From contig JAEXTK010000041.1 of assembly GCA_023406985.1 (NCBI GenBank), positions 1 through 21,984 on the forward strand: 21,984 nt of DNA, given 5' to 3'. This stretch comes from Spirochaetota bacterium (lineage in GTDB: Bacteria; Spirochaetota; Spirochaetia; Treponematales; Breznakiellaceae). The translations under genes and the position numbers were made by a program. The notes under the pieces are model-generated. The model saw only the letters and a list, made by a program, of their open reading frames with translations. It was not told the DNA's origin and made no database searches. This document shows positions 1 through 7,950 of this stretch, piece by piece (positions within the stretch are counted from its first letter, which is position 1; each line of letters opens with the position of its first letter).

Positions 1-17
1 GGCTATCGGAGAGGAAG

Positions 18-824
18 GTGCGAATGGCGATCGTGAAGGCGCTTATGATCGGGGACGTGGTGGGGGAGGTGGGGCTCGCAGCCCTGGAGCGGGGTCTCCG
101 CCCCCTCGCGGCCGAGGCGGGCGCCGATTTCGTGGTGGTCAACGGGGAGAACGCGGCGAACGGTTTCGGCCTCACCGCGGATACCCTGGCGCGCATCCTC
201 GGAGCGGGAGCCGACGTCGTGACCACGGGGAACCACGTCTGGGAGAAGCGGGATTTCTGGCCGATCATGGAGAGCGAGGAACGCGTCGTCCGGCCGGGGA
301 ACTATCCCCGCGGGGCGCCCGGCCGCGGCTCCGTGGTGCGGGAGAAGGCGGGCGTAGCCTGGGCCGTGGTGAACCTGCAGGGGCGGGAGGAGATGACGCC
401 CATCGATTGTCCCTTCGCCGCCGCGGACGCCGCGGTGGAGGCGCTGTCGGCGGCGCGCGGCGAGGCGCCCCTCGTCTTGGTGGACTTCCACGCGGAATCG
501 CCCCAAGAGAAGGAGGCCCTCGCCTTCCATCTGGACGGCAGGGTCGCTGCCCTCGTCGGCACCCACACCCACGTACAGACCGCCGACGCGCGGCTCTTGC
601 CCGCGGGCACCGCCTACGTCACCGACCTGGGCATGACCGGCGCGATGGACGGAGTCATCGGCATGGACGCCGCGATCTGCCTGGAACGATGCCGGACCCA
701 AGTGCCGCACCGCATGGAGTGCGCAACCGGGCGCGCGTCCATCCGCGGCGTCCTAGTCGCCGTCGATACGGCGACCGGGCGCGCGGTCTCCATCGAAGCG
801 TTCAGCCGAGCCTCGGAAGCCTGA
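18..824 (+). CDS. ymdB: YmdB/TIGR00282-family metallophosphoesterase
   Basis: Predicted dinuclear-metal phosphodiesterase. The Bacillus subtilis YmdB family hydrolyses 2',3'-cyclic nucleotides and is often encoded beside RNase Y, which would lie outside the left edge here. Metal-ligand positions of the family are visible: D13 (GDVVG), E44-N45 (NGENAANG), N72-H73 (GNHVWEK), H158 (DFHAE), H183 and H185 (GTHTHVQ). The 268-residue length is normal and the fold appears complete. The GTG at 18 is chosen because GGAG at 8-11 sits six bases upstream. The ATG at 24 (with GAGG at 11-14) and the GTG at 33, which best matches the usual short N-terminus, are alternatives. The gene converges on the GerMN gene with a ten-base gap. 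Family assignment is firm; the in vivo substrate cannot be read from sequence. Confidence 0.93.
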   Translation: MRMAIVKALMIGDVVGEVGLAALERGLRPLAAEAGADFVVVNGENAANGFGLTADTLARILGAGADVVTTGNHVWEKRDFWPIMESEERVVRPGNYPRGAPGRGSVVREKAGVAWAVVNLQGREEMTPIDCPFAAADAAVEALSAARGEAPLVLVDFHAESPQEKEALAFHLDGRVAALVGTHTHVQTADARLLPAGTAYVTDLGMTGAMDGVIGMDAAICLERCRTQVPHRMECATGRASIRGVLVAVDTATGRAVSIEAFSRASEA

Positions 825-834
825 CCGGGACCGA

Positions 835-1749
835 TTAGAGCGACTCGCGGCCGATCGGGCCGCCGATCCAGATGCCCTCGGAACCGAGGTAGTCGACGCG
901 GCGGCCTTCGATGAGTATCTGCACCGTCTTCACGTTGGAGAATTCCGTCGCGGTCCAGATGATCTGCCTGAGCTGGGCCGCGTAGCCTTCGATGCCGTAC
1001 GAATTGAATTGGAACTCTTCGCTGAAGCTGAGGTAGGCCGTGTCGCCGCGGACTATGGCGGAGAGCAGGCGGGTTCCCGCGGGTATGAGGGAGGAGAGTC
1101 CCTTCTGCTTCTCGGCCTCCGTCGGGCCCGCGATCAGGGCGGACAGGGCGTCGAGGAGCGGCGCGTCGGAGACGGATAGGCTCCGCACTGTTTTGGTGCG
1201 GGCGATGATGCCGTCGTCGTCGACGCGGACGAACCAGAGCGTGCGGTCGCGGGTCGCGGCGCGGTCCTCCGCCTGGGGCTGCGGCTTGGCGGGCTTCGGC
1301 GCGGCCGGCTTGGGCGTCGCCGCGGGCGCCGCGGTCGGTTTGGGCGCGGCCACGGGCGCCGCCGCCGGCTTCTGCGCGGGCTTGGCGTCCCGGGCCGGAG
1401 GAAGGGGCGCGGGTTTCTCCGGCGGGGCCGGTACGACCACCGGCGTATCGTCCTCCGCGGCGGGCTGCAAATCCACCGCGGGAACCGGTTGTTCGGCCGC
1501 GGGCGCCGGCTTCTCCGCGCCCGGCAGTTCCTGCGGGGCCACGACGTTGCCGGGCTGGGCGGCGGGAGCCTCGGCGGGCGGACGATTCAGGAGCCGATCG
1601 AAGAAACGGGTTTCCTCCACCGTCCTGCGGATGAGTTCCCGATTGAAGAGGAAGAGCCCCATGACGACCAAGAGAAAGGCTATCCAGAAAAGGCAGCCGA
1701 GACTTGAGCCGCCGCGACGCGCGCCTGAGGTTTTTTTACGTTCCGCCAC
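835..1749 (-). CDS. Membrane-anchored GerMN-domain protein
   Basis: Predicted inner-membrane protein with a periplasmic GerMN domain. Counted from the GTG at 1749, it has a basic N-terminus, one transmembrane helix at about 17-35 (GCLFWIAFLLVVMGLF), a Pro/Ala/Lys-rich stretch to about residue 165 resembling a wall-spanning linker, and a GerMN domain at 169-304 (LLDALSALIAGPT, then GDTAYLSFSEEF). GerMN domains occur in the spore germination protein GerM and in many envelope proteins of non-sporulating bacteria; their ligand is poorly defined. A longer frame with a TTG start at 1785 exists, but that TTG is the -35 box of a promoter whose -10 lies at 1757-1762, so the GTG at 1749 is preferred. 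Product family is fairly sure; biological role unknown. Confidence 0.85.
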   Translation of the reverse strand: MAERKKTSGARRGGSSLGCLFWIAFLLVVMGLFLFNRELIRRTVEETRFFDRLLNRPPAEAPAAQPGNVVAPQELPGAEKPAPAAEQPVPAVDLQPAAEDDTPVVVPAPPEKPAPLPPARDAKPAQKPAAAPVAAPKPTAAPAATPKPAAPKPAKPQPQAEDRAATRDRTLWFVRVDDDGIIARTKTVRSLSVSDAPLLDALSALIAGPTEAEKQKGLSSLIPAGTRLLSAIVRGDTAYLSFSEEFQFNSYGIEGYAAQLRQIIWTATEFSNVKTVQILIEGRRVDYLGSEGIWIGGPIGRESL

Positions 1750-1756
1750 GGAACGG

Positions 1757-1785
1757 ATGATACGGCGAATGCCGTACGGGGTCAA
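1757..1785 (-). promoter_or_regulatory. Sigma-70 promoter of the GerMN gene, leaderless type
   Basis: Read on the minus strand: TTGACC (1785-1780), 17-base spacer, TATCAT (1762-1757), then seven bases to the GTG at 1749. The predicted transcription start falls on or next to the start codon, and there is no ribosome binding site between. Confidence 0.65.
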
Positions 1786-1818
1786 GGTTTGGCGCGCGGA
1801 GGCTGCCGGAGGTCGGGT

Positions 1819-1848
1819 TTGACAGCGCGCGCGGCTTTACGGTATCCT
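1819..1848 (+). promoter_or_regulatory. Sigma-70 promoter of ptsI, leaderless type
   Basis: TTGACA (1819-1824), 18-base spacer, TATCCT (1843-1848), then seven bases to the ATG at 1856. No Shine-Dalgarno sequence precedes the ATG. It lies back to back with the GerMN promoter, with only 33 bases between the two -35 boxes, so one regulator could act on both. Confidence 0.68.
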
Positions 1849-1855
1849 TGAACAA

Positions 1856-3595
<1,740 letters not shown>

Positions 3596-3640
3596 GGGCC
3601 TCTTTGAGCCCGAGCCCCGCTTTCCTGGAGAAACCGTCGC

Positions 3641-5323
3641 ATGCAGTTCGATCCCGATAAGAAATACCGGAATCTTCCCCTCGTCGCCTTGGCCGGACGG
3701 CCGAACGTCGGTAAGTCTACGCTCTTCAACCGTCTGCTCCGGCAGCGCCGCTCCATCACCGATCCCACGCCCGGCGTCACGCGCGATCCGGTGGAGGCCG
3801 ACGCCTTCATCGGCGGCAGGCCGCTCCGGCTCGTGGACACGGGCGGCTTCAAGCTCGACCGCGAGGGCCTGGACGACCTCGTCGTGGAGAAGACGCTCGA
3901 TACCCTCGGCCGGGCCGACCTCATCGTGTTGGTCCTGGAGGCCGGCGAGAGCACGGGCGAGGACGAGGAGTTCATCGAGTTCCTGCGGCCCTACCGCGAC
4001 CGGCTCCTCGTCGCGGTCAACAAGACCGAAGGCGGCCGCCGCGAGGCCGCCGCGTGGAACCTGCTGTCCTACGGCTTCGATTCCATCCTCATGATCTCCG
4101 CGGAACACGGGGACAACATCCTGGAGCTGGAGGACGCCATCGTCGGCCGCCTGGATTTTTCCAAGGTCGAGGTGAACGACGACGAGACGCGCGACATCCG
4201 GCTCGCCCTGGTGGGGAAGCCCAACACGGGGAAGTCGACCCTCTCCAACCGACTCACGGCGAGCGACGCCTCCATCGTGAGCGACATGCCGGGCACCACC
4301 CGCGACGTGGTGGAGGGCCGGTTCTCCTACAAGGGACGGAGTTTCGCCGTGCTGGACACGGCAGGCATCCGGCGCAAGAACAAGGTCACCGAGAACATCG
4401 AGTATTATTCGGTCAACCGGGCCATCAAGACCCTGGACGAGGCGGATATCGTCTTCCTCTTGATCGACGCGGAGGAGGGCCTCACCGACCAGGACAAGAA
4501 GATCGCCGCCCTCGCGCACGAGCGCGGCCGGGGCATCATCCTGGTGCTCAACAAGTGGGACAAGATGCCCGCGGTGAAGAACACCCTCGAGGCGATGACC
4601 GACCGCATCCATTTCATGTTCGGTCAGATGGAGTACGCCCCCATCCTCCCGATCTGCGCGATGGACGGCACGGGCGTGGACAAGCTCCTGGACACGGCGC
4701 TCCGCATGTACGGACAACTCACCAAGCGGGTGGAGACGGGGCCGCTCAACCAGGCCCTGGAGAAGTGGCTGGAAGAGTACCCGACGCCCATCGGTCCGCG
4801 CACGCGCTTCAAGGTCCGGTACGCCACGCAGACCTCGGCCAATCCGGTCCGCTTCATGTTCTTCGTCTCCCGGCCCGAGGCGGTGAGCGACCCCTACGTG
4901 GCCTACCTCCGGAACAAGATCCGCAAGGACCTAGGCTATTCGATGATCCCGGTGGAGGTGGAAATCCGCGGTTCGCGCAAGGACCCGGTCACCGCCCGGA
5001 AGGAACGGGAGGAACGGCGGGAAGCGGAGAACAAGGCCGCCGCCGATCGCGCCGCCGCCCCGGGGGATGCCGCGCGATCCGGCCGGAAGTCCGCGGCGGG
5101 TACCGGCCGGAAGCCGGGATCCGCGGCCGCGGCTCCGAAGGGAGCGGCCGGGACCTCGGCCGGTGCGGCGAAAGGCGCGGCCTCGAAAGGCGCGGCCTCG
5201 AAGGGCGCGGCCTCGAAGGGCGCGGGCACGTCGGGCTCCGGTTGGGCCAAGGCCAAGAAACCCTCCAAGGGCGGCGCCGCGGGGACCAAGCGGCCCTTCG
5301 GCCGCCGGCGGCCGCACGACTAG
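3641..5323 (+). CDS. der: Ribosome biogenesis GTPase Der (EngA)
   Basis: Double-Era GTPase needed for 50S ribosomal subunit maturation. G domain 1 has G1 GRPNVGKS (19-26) and G3 DTGGF; G domain 2 has G1 GKPNTGKS (192-199), G3 DTAGI and G4 NKWD (304-307); a KH-like domain follows to about residue 460. Two oddities: the G4 of domain 1 reads NKTE (127-130) instead of NKxD, and a tail of roughly 100 residues rich in Ala, Lys, Gly and Arg follows the KH-like domain, including four KGAAS-type repeats at 511-530. The 560-residue total is well above the 440-490 common in the family. The ATG at 3641 has GGAG ten bases upstream. The merR-like gene starts 12 bases after the stop, consistent with one operon. 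Confidence 0.96.
   Translation: MQFDPDKKYRNLPLVALAGRPNVGKSTLFNRLLRQRRSITDPTPGVTRDPVEADAFIGGRPLRLVDTGGFKLDREGLDDLVVEKTLDTLGRADLIVLVLEAGESTGEDEEFIEFLRPYRDRLLVAVNKTEGGRREAAAWNLLSYGFDSILMISAEHGDNILELEDAIVGRLDFSKVEVNDDETRDIRLALVGKPNTGKSTLSNRLTASDASIVSDMPGTTRDVVEGRFSYKGRSFAVLDTAGIRRKNKVTENIEYYSVNRAIKTLDEADIVFLLIDAEEGLTDQDKKIAALAHERGRGIILVLNKWDKMPAVKNTLEAMTDRIHFMFGQMEYAPILPICAMDGTGVDKLLDTALRMYGQLTKRVETGPLNQALEKWLEEYPTPIGPRTRFKVRYATQTSANPVRFMFFVSRPEAVSDPYVAYLRNKIRKDLGYSMIPVEVEIRGSRKDPVTARKEREERREAENKAAADRAAAPGDAARSGRKSAAGTGRKPGSAAAAPKGAAGTSAGAAKGAASKGAASKGAASKGAGTSGSGWAKAKKPSKGGAAGTKRPFGRRRPHD
5171..5230 (+). repeat. 15-bp tandem repeat, four copies, in the der tail
   Basis: Four adjacent 15-base units, AAAGGCGCGGCCTCG twice, then one copy with a single change, then a more diverged one. 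Each encodes Lys-Gly-Ala-Ala-Ser or a close variant, so copy-number change would keep the reading frame. Confidence 0.9.
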
Positions 5324-5335
5324 GCGGGGGTAAAC

Positions 5336-5710
5336 GTGCCGACCTACCAGATGGGCGAGGTGGAGCGGCTGCTCGGCGTGAAGCCGCACGTGCTCCGCTA
5401 CTGGGAGAAAGAGTTTCCCATGCTGCAGCCCCGGAAGGACGTCTTCGGCCGGCGCGTCTACGCGGGCCGCGACGTCCGCGTGCTCCTCAGGCTCAAGCAC
5501 CTCCTGTACGTCAGGCGGTTCACCGTCGAGGGCGCGCGGGCGCAGCTCCTGCGCGAACTCTCGGGTACGGATCAGGATACGCGGGCCGTCGTGGACGCCG
5601 CGCGGGCGGAGCTCGTGGCCGTCTATTTCATCGCCCGCGCGCTGAGAGCCCAGGCCGCGTCCGCCCTCGGCGAGACGGACGGCCAGGACGCCGAGGAGGG
5701 GTCAAAGTGA
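5336..5710 (+). CDS. Small MerR-family DNA-binding protein
   Basis: A 124-residue cytoplasmic protein with an N-terminal MerR winged helix-turn-helix at about 3-70: YQMGEVERLLGV (recognition helix region), HVLRYWEKEFPML, then GRRVYAGRDVRVLLRLKHLLY. The remaining 50 residues form a short helical tail with no recognisable ligand domain and no cysteine cluster, so it does not look like a metal- or drug-sensing MerR. Similar short forms are common in deltaproteobacteria and spirochaetes without assigned targets. The GTG start at 5336 has GGGGG at 5326-5330. Its stop overlaps the start of the next gene by three bases inside GTGA, pointing to translational coupling. DNA target unknown. Confidence 0.85.
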   Translation: MPTYQMGEVERLLGVKPHVLRYWEKEFPMLQPRKDVFGRRVYAGRDVRVLLRLKHLLYVRRFTVEGARAQLLRELSGTDQDTRAVVDAARAELVAVYFIARALRAQAASALGETDGQDAEEGSK

Positions 5711-6939
5711 GCACCGCTCGTGGCGGGGATCTGTTCCCGCGTCTACCGGAGGATTCGAGGGGGCGATTGGAAAGCCTCCTGGACACCATAGACGATATTT
5801 TTCCGTTGCCCGCGCGGTTCCGCGCCGGTTTGGGCAGGGACGTGGCGGACCTTTCCAGGTCACTCACCGATCGGCGGAGCGAGCGCGACGACGGCTATCT
5901 GGGAAAGCCCGCGGCGCTCTCGGCCTATCTCCGCTATTTCCTCCCCTGGAACGTCTACCGGCTCGCGCGCCTCTTGCCGGCGCTTCCCCTGGACCTGGCG
6001 GACGGGGACGCGGTCACCGATCTCGGTTCAGGGCCCCTCACCTTACCGATCGCCCTCTGGCTCTCGCGGCCGGAGCTCCGCGCGGTCAAATTGGAATTCC
6101 GCTGCCTGGATCGGACGGGCAAGGTGCTGGAGGAAGGGCGTACCCTCTTCGCGGCCCTCACGGCCGGCACGGACACCCCCTGGAAGATCAGGACGATCCG
6201 GGGCTCGCTCGGTACCCGGATCGAGGGCGGGAAGGCCGCGGTGGTCACCGCCGTCAACGTCCTCAACGAACTTTTCTGGGACGACCGTACGCCCGTAGCC
6301 GAACAGGCGGAGCGTAAGGCGGGTTTCCTGTCGGCCCTGGCCAGGGACGACGGGAAGGTCCTCGTCGTGGAGCCCGGCATTCCGCGCTCCGGCGAGTTCA
6401 TCGCGGCGCTCCGCGCGGCGTTCATCGACGCGGGGCGGGACCCGCTGGCTCCCTGTACCCACGCGTCCGCCTGCCCCATGCCGGGCGGGCATCGGGGCGC
6501 GAAGTGGTGCCATTTCGCCTTCGATACGGACCAGGCTCCGGCCCGCCTCCACAAGTTGTCCGCGGCCGCGGGCATCCCCAAGGAGCGGGCCACGCTGAGC
6601 TTCCTGCTCGCGGGACCGGCGGGCTCGGCCGCGACCGCTTCGGGGGCAGCCCAGGAAGCCGCGGCCGAGGGCGCGCCCGCGGCGAAACGCGCCCCGCGGG
6701 CGGGCGTACGGCTACCCGTCCGCGTGATCTCGGACGCCTTCCCGCTCGCGGAGGGCGGGGCGGGGCGCTACGCGTGCGCGGAGCCGGGCCTCATTCTCGT
6801 GGCGGGGCGAAGGAACGCCGTGGAGGCGCTGCCGTCAGGCGCGCTCGTGGAGTTCGCCGCGCCGGGGAGCCGACCGCGGCAGGATCCGAAATCGGGAGCG
6901 GCCGTGCTGGAATTGCCGGAGCATCCGCCGCGCGGATGA
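5707..6939 (+). CDS. Rsm22-like methyltransferase with a probable Fe-S cysteine set
   Basis: A 410-residue protein resembling Rsm22/METTL17, which associates with the small ribosomal subunit. The N-terminal family motif LSAYLRYFLPWNVYRLARLL (71-90) is followed by a Rossmann methyltransferase core with SAM motif DLGSGPLTLPIAL (105-117) and NVLNELFWDD (184-193). C250, C256, C268 (in AKWCHF) and C357 form a C-x5-C-x11-C-x88-C set; mitochondrial METTL17 binds a [4Fe-4S] cluster through four cysteines at comparable places, so a cluster is inferred here. The open frame runs far upstream through der, but the GTG at 5707 is chosen because GAGGAGGGG ends five bases before it and it overlaps the merR-like stop. 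It converges on the RluA-type gene with two bases between stops. Catalytic activity in bacteria is uncertain. Confidence 0.8.
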   Translation: MSTARGGDLFPRLPEDSRGRLESLLDTIDDIFPLPARFRAGLGRDVADLSRSLTDRRSERDDGYLGKPAALSAYLRYFLPWNVYRLARLLPALPLDLADGDAVTDLGSGPLTLPIALWLSRPELRAVKLEFRCLDRTGKVLEEGRTLFAALTAGTDTPWKIRTIRGSLGTRIEGGKAAVVTAVNVLNELFWDDRTPVAEQAERKAGFLSALARDDGKVLVVEPGIPRSGEFIAALRAAFIDAGRDPLAPCTHASACPMPGGHRGAKWCHFAFDTDQAPARLHKLSAAAGIPKERATLSFLLAGPAGSAATASGAAQEAAAEGAPAAKRAPRAGVRLPVRVISDAFPLAEGGAGRYACAEPGLILVAGRRNAVEALPSGALVEFAAPGSRPRQDPKSGAAVLELPEHPPRG

Positions 6940-6941
6940 GC

Positions 6942-7766
6942 TCAGAGCAGTCCGTCGAGGCCGAAGGAAAGGTCCCCGGCCTTTTCGAGCTGCTTGACGA
7001 GGGCCGCCATGTCGCGGGCGAGCGGAGCCGAGAGTTCCAAGGGCGCGAGCGGGGCTTCGGCGTTGTCGGATTCCGCACCCAGCGCGGGCAGGATGAGGCG
7101 CGCGGCATGGAGGCCGAGGCGGGAGAGGAGGGGGCGCTCCTCGAAGGGATCGCCCTTCCACCCGTGTTTGAACGATGAGAGCAACACGGGCTTGGCCGAT
7201 CCGTACAGGGGATCGCAGACGATGGGATAGCCGAGGGTCGCGAGATGCACGCGGATCTGATGCGTGCGGCCGGTCTCGGGCCGGCATTCGACGACCGAGT
7301 AGTTGCCCACGCCGCCGAGGACGCGGAACCGCGTGACCGACCGTTTGCCGAGCGCCTTGTCCACGACCGTGCGGTGTTCGCGATCGCCGTCGGGCCTCAG
7401 GGGAAGTTCGCAGGAAGTCTCCGCCCAGGCGGGCCTGCCGTGGACGACGGCAACGTACGTCTTGTCCACGCCGCGGGCCTCGAAGGCGGAGGAGAGGAAC
7501 CGGTGGGCCTCCGCGGTCTTGGCGAAGGCCACGAGCCCGGAGGTGTCCCGGTCGATACGGTGGACGACGAAGACCCGATGAGGGAAGGGGATTCGCGAGC
7601 TCGCGCCGGCCGCGGCTTCCGCGGCGAACATGGCGTTGAGGAGCTCGTCCAGGCGCTCTTTGGAGTCGTCCCAGCGGTCGGCCAATACCGCGACGCCGGC
7701 GGCCTTGTCCACCACGATGACCGCGGCGTCCTCATGTACGATCCTATACGGTACGTTGCCTTTCAT
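6942..7766 (-). CDS. RluA-family RNA pseudouridine synthase
   Basis: Isomerises uridine to pseudouridine in rRNA and/or tRNA. The 274 residues hold the catalytic motif HRIDRDTSG (69-77, catalytic D72), the downstream DKTYVAVVHG strand, and RPETGRTHQIRVHLATLGYPI, all typical of RluA-type enzymes. There is no N-terminal S4 domain, and an insert between about residues 185 and 240 (SFKHGWKGDPF and an acidic-hydrophobic loop) follows the core, so it is closer to RluA/RluC-like short forms than to RluD. The target base cannot be deduced. Its ATG at 7766 follows a promoter -10 box by eight bases. Sharing no operon with neighbours, it faces the Rsm22-like gene stop to stop. Confidence 0.92.
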   Translation of the reverse strand: MKGNVPYRIVHEDAAVIVVDKAAGVAVLADRWDDSKERLDELLNAMFAAEAAAGASSRIPFPHRVFVVHRIDRDTSGLVAFAKTAEAHRFLSSAFEARGVDKTYVAVVHGRPAWAETSCELPLRPDGDREHRTVVDKALGKRSVTRFRVLGGVGNYSVVECRPETGRTHQIRVHLATLGYPIVCDPLYGSAKPVLLSSFKHGWKGDPFEERPLLSRLGLHAARLILPALGAESDNAEAPLAPLELSAPLARDMAALVKQLEKAGDLSFGLDGLL

Positions 7767-7774
7767 GCGCCCCT

Positions 7775-7803
7775 AATGTATCGCGCCTGAGGTTTACGGA
7801 CAA
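7775..7803 (-). promoter_or_regulatory. Sigma-70 promoter of the RluA-type gene
   Basis: Minus strand: TTGTCC (7803-7798), 17-base spacer, TACATT (7780-7775), then eight bases (AGGGGCGC) to the ATG. The predicted start site is at or one base before the ATG. The AGGGG could act as a ribosome binding site only if transcription began further upstream. Confidence 0.6.
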
Positions 7804-7830
7804 GATCGCCCGCGGCCTCCCATACGCCCT

Positions 7831-7868
7831 GCCGGACCGCCGGACCGCCGGACCGCCGGACCGCCGGC
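7831..7868. repeat. 8-bp tandem repeat between divergent promoters
   Basis: Four perfect copies of GCCGGACC (7831-7862) followed by a partial copy GCCGGC, whose end forms part of the ten-base palindrome CCGCCGGCGG at 7861-7870. It lies between the rluA-type promoter and the tex promoter, ten bases before the tex -35 box. Confidence 0.92.
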
Positions 7869-7877
7869 GGCCGCGAC

Positions 7878-7905
7878 TTGCTTTTTTGTCGCGCTCGTGT
7901 AGAAT
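7878..7905 (+). promoter_or_regulatory. Sigma-70 promoter of tex
   Basis: TTGCTT (7878-7883), 16-base spacer, TAGAAT (7900-7905). The predicted start is near 7912, giving a leader of about 39 bases with AGCGGAG at 7936-7942 as ribosome binding site for the ATG at 7951. Confidence 0.6.
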
Positions 7906-7950
7906 GCCAACGATCGATACTGCGTCAGAGCATTCAGCGGAGCCCCCCAC

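Noticed and set aside
847..863. GCGGCC/GGCCGC hairpin just after the ymdB stop as a terminator
   Set aside because: There is no T-run on either side and it lies inside the GerMN coding sequence; GC-rich palindromes are frequent in this composition.
4054..5706. Upstream extension of the Rsm22-like frame through der
   Set aside because: The extension is Arg/Gly/Pro-rich nonsense overlapping der out of frame; the GTG at 5707 has a strong ribosome binding site and family homology begins just after it.
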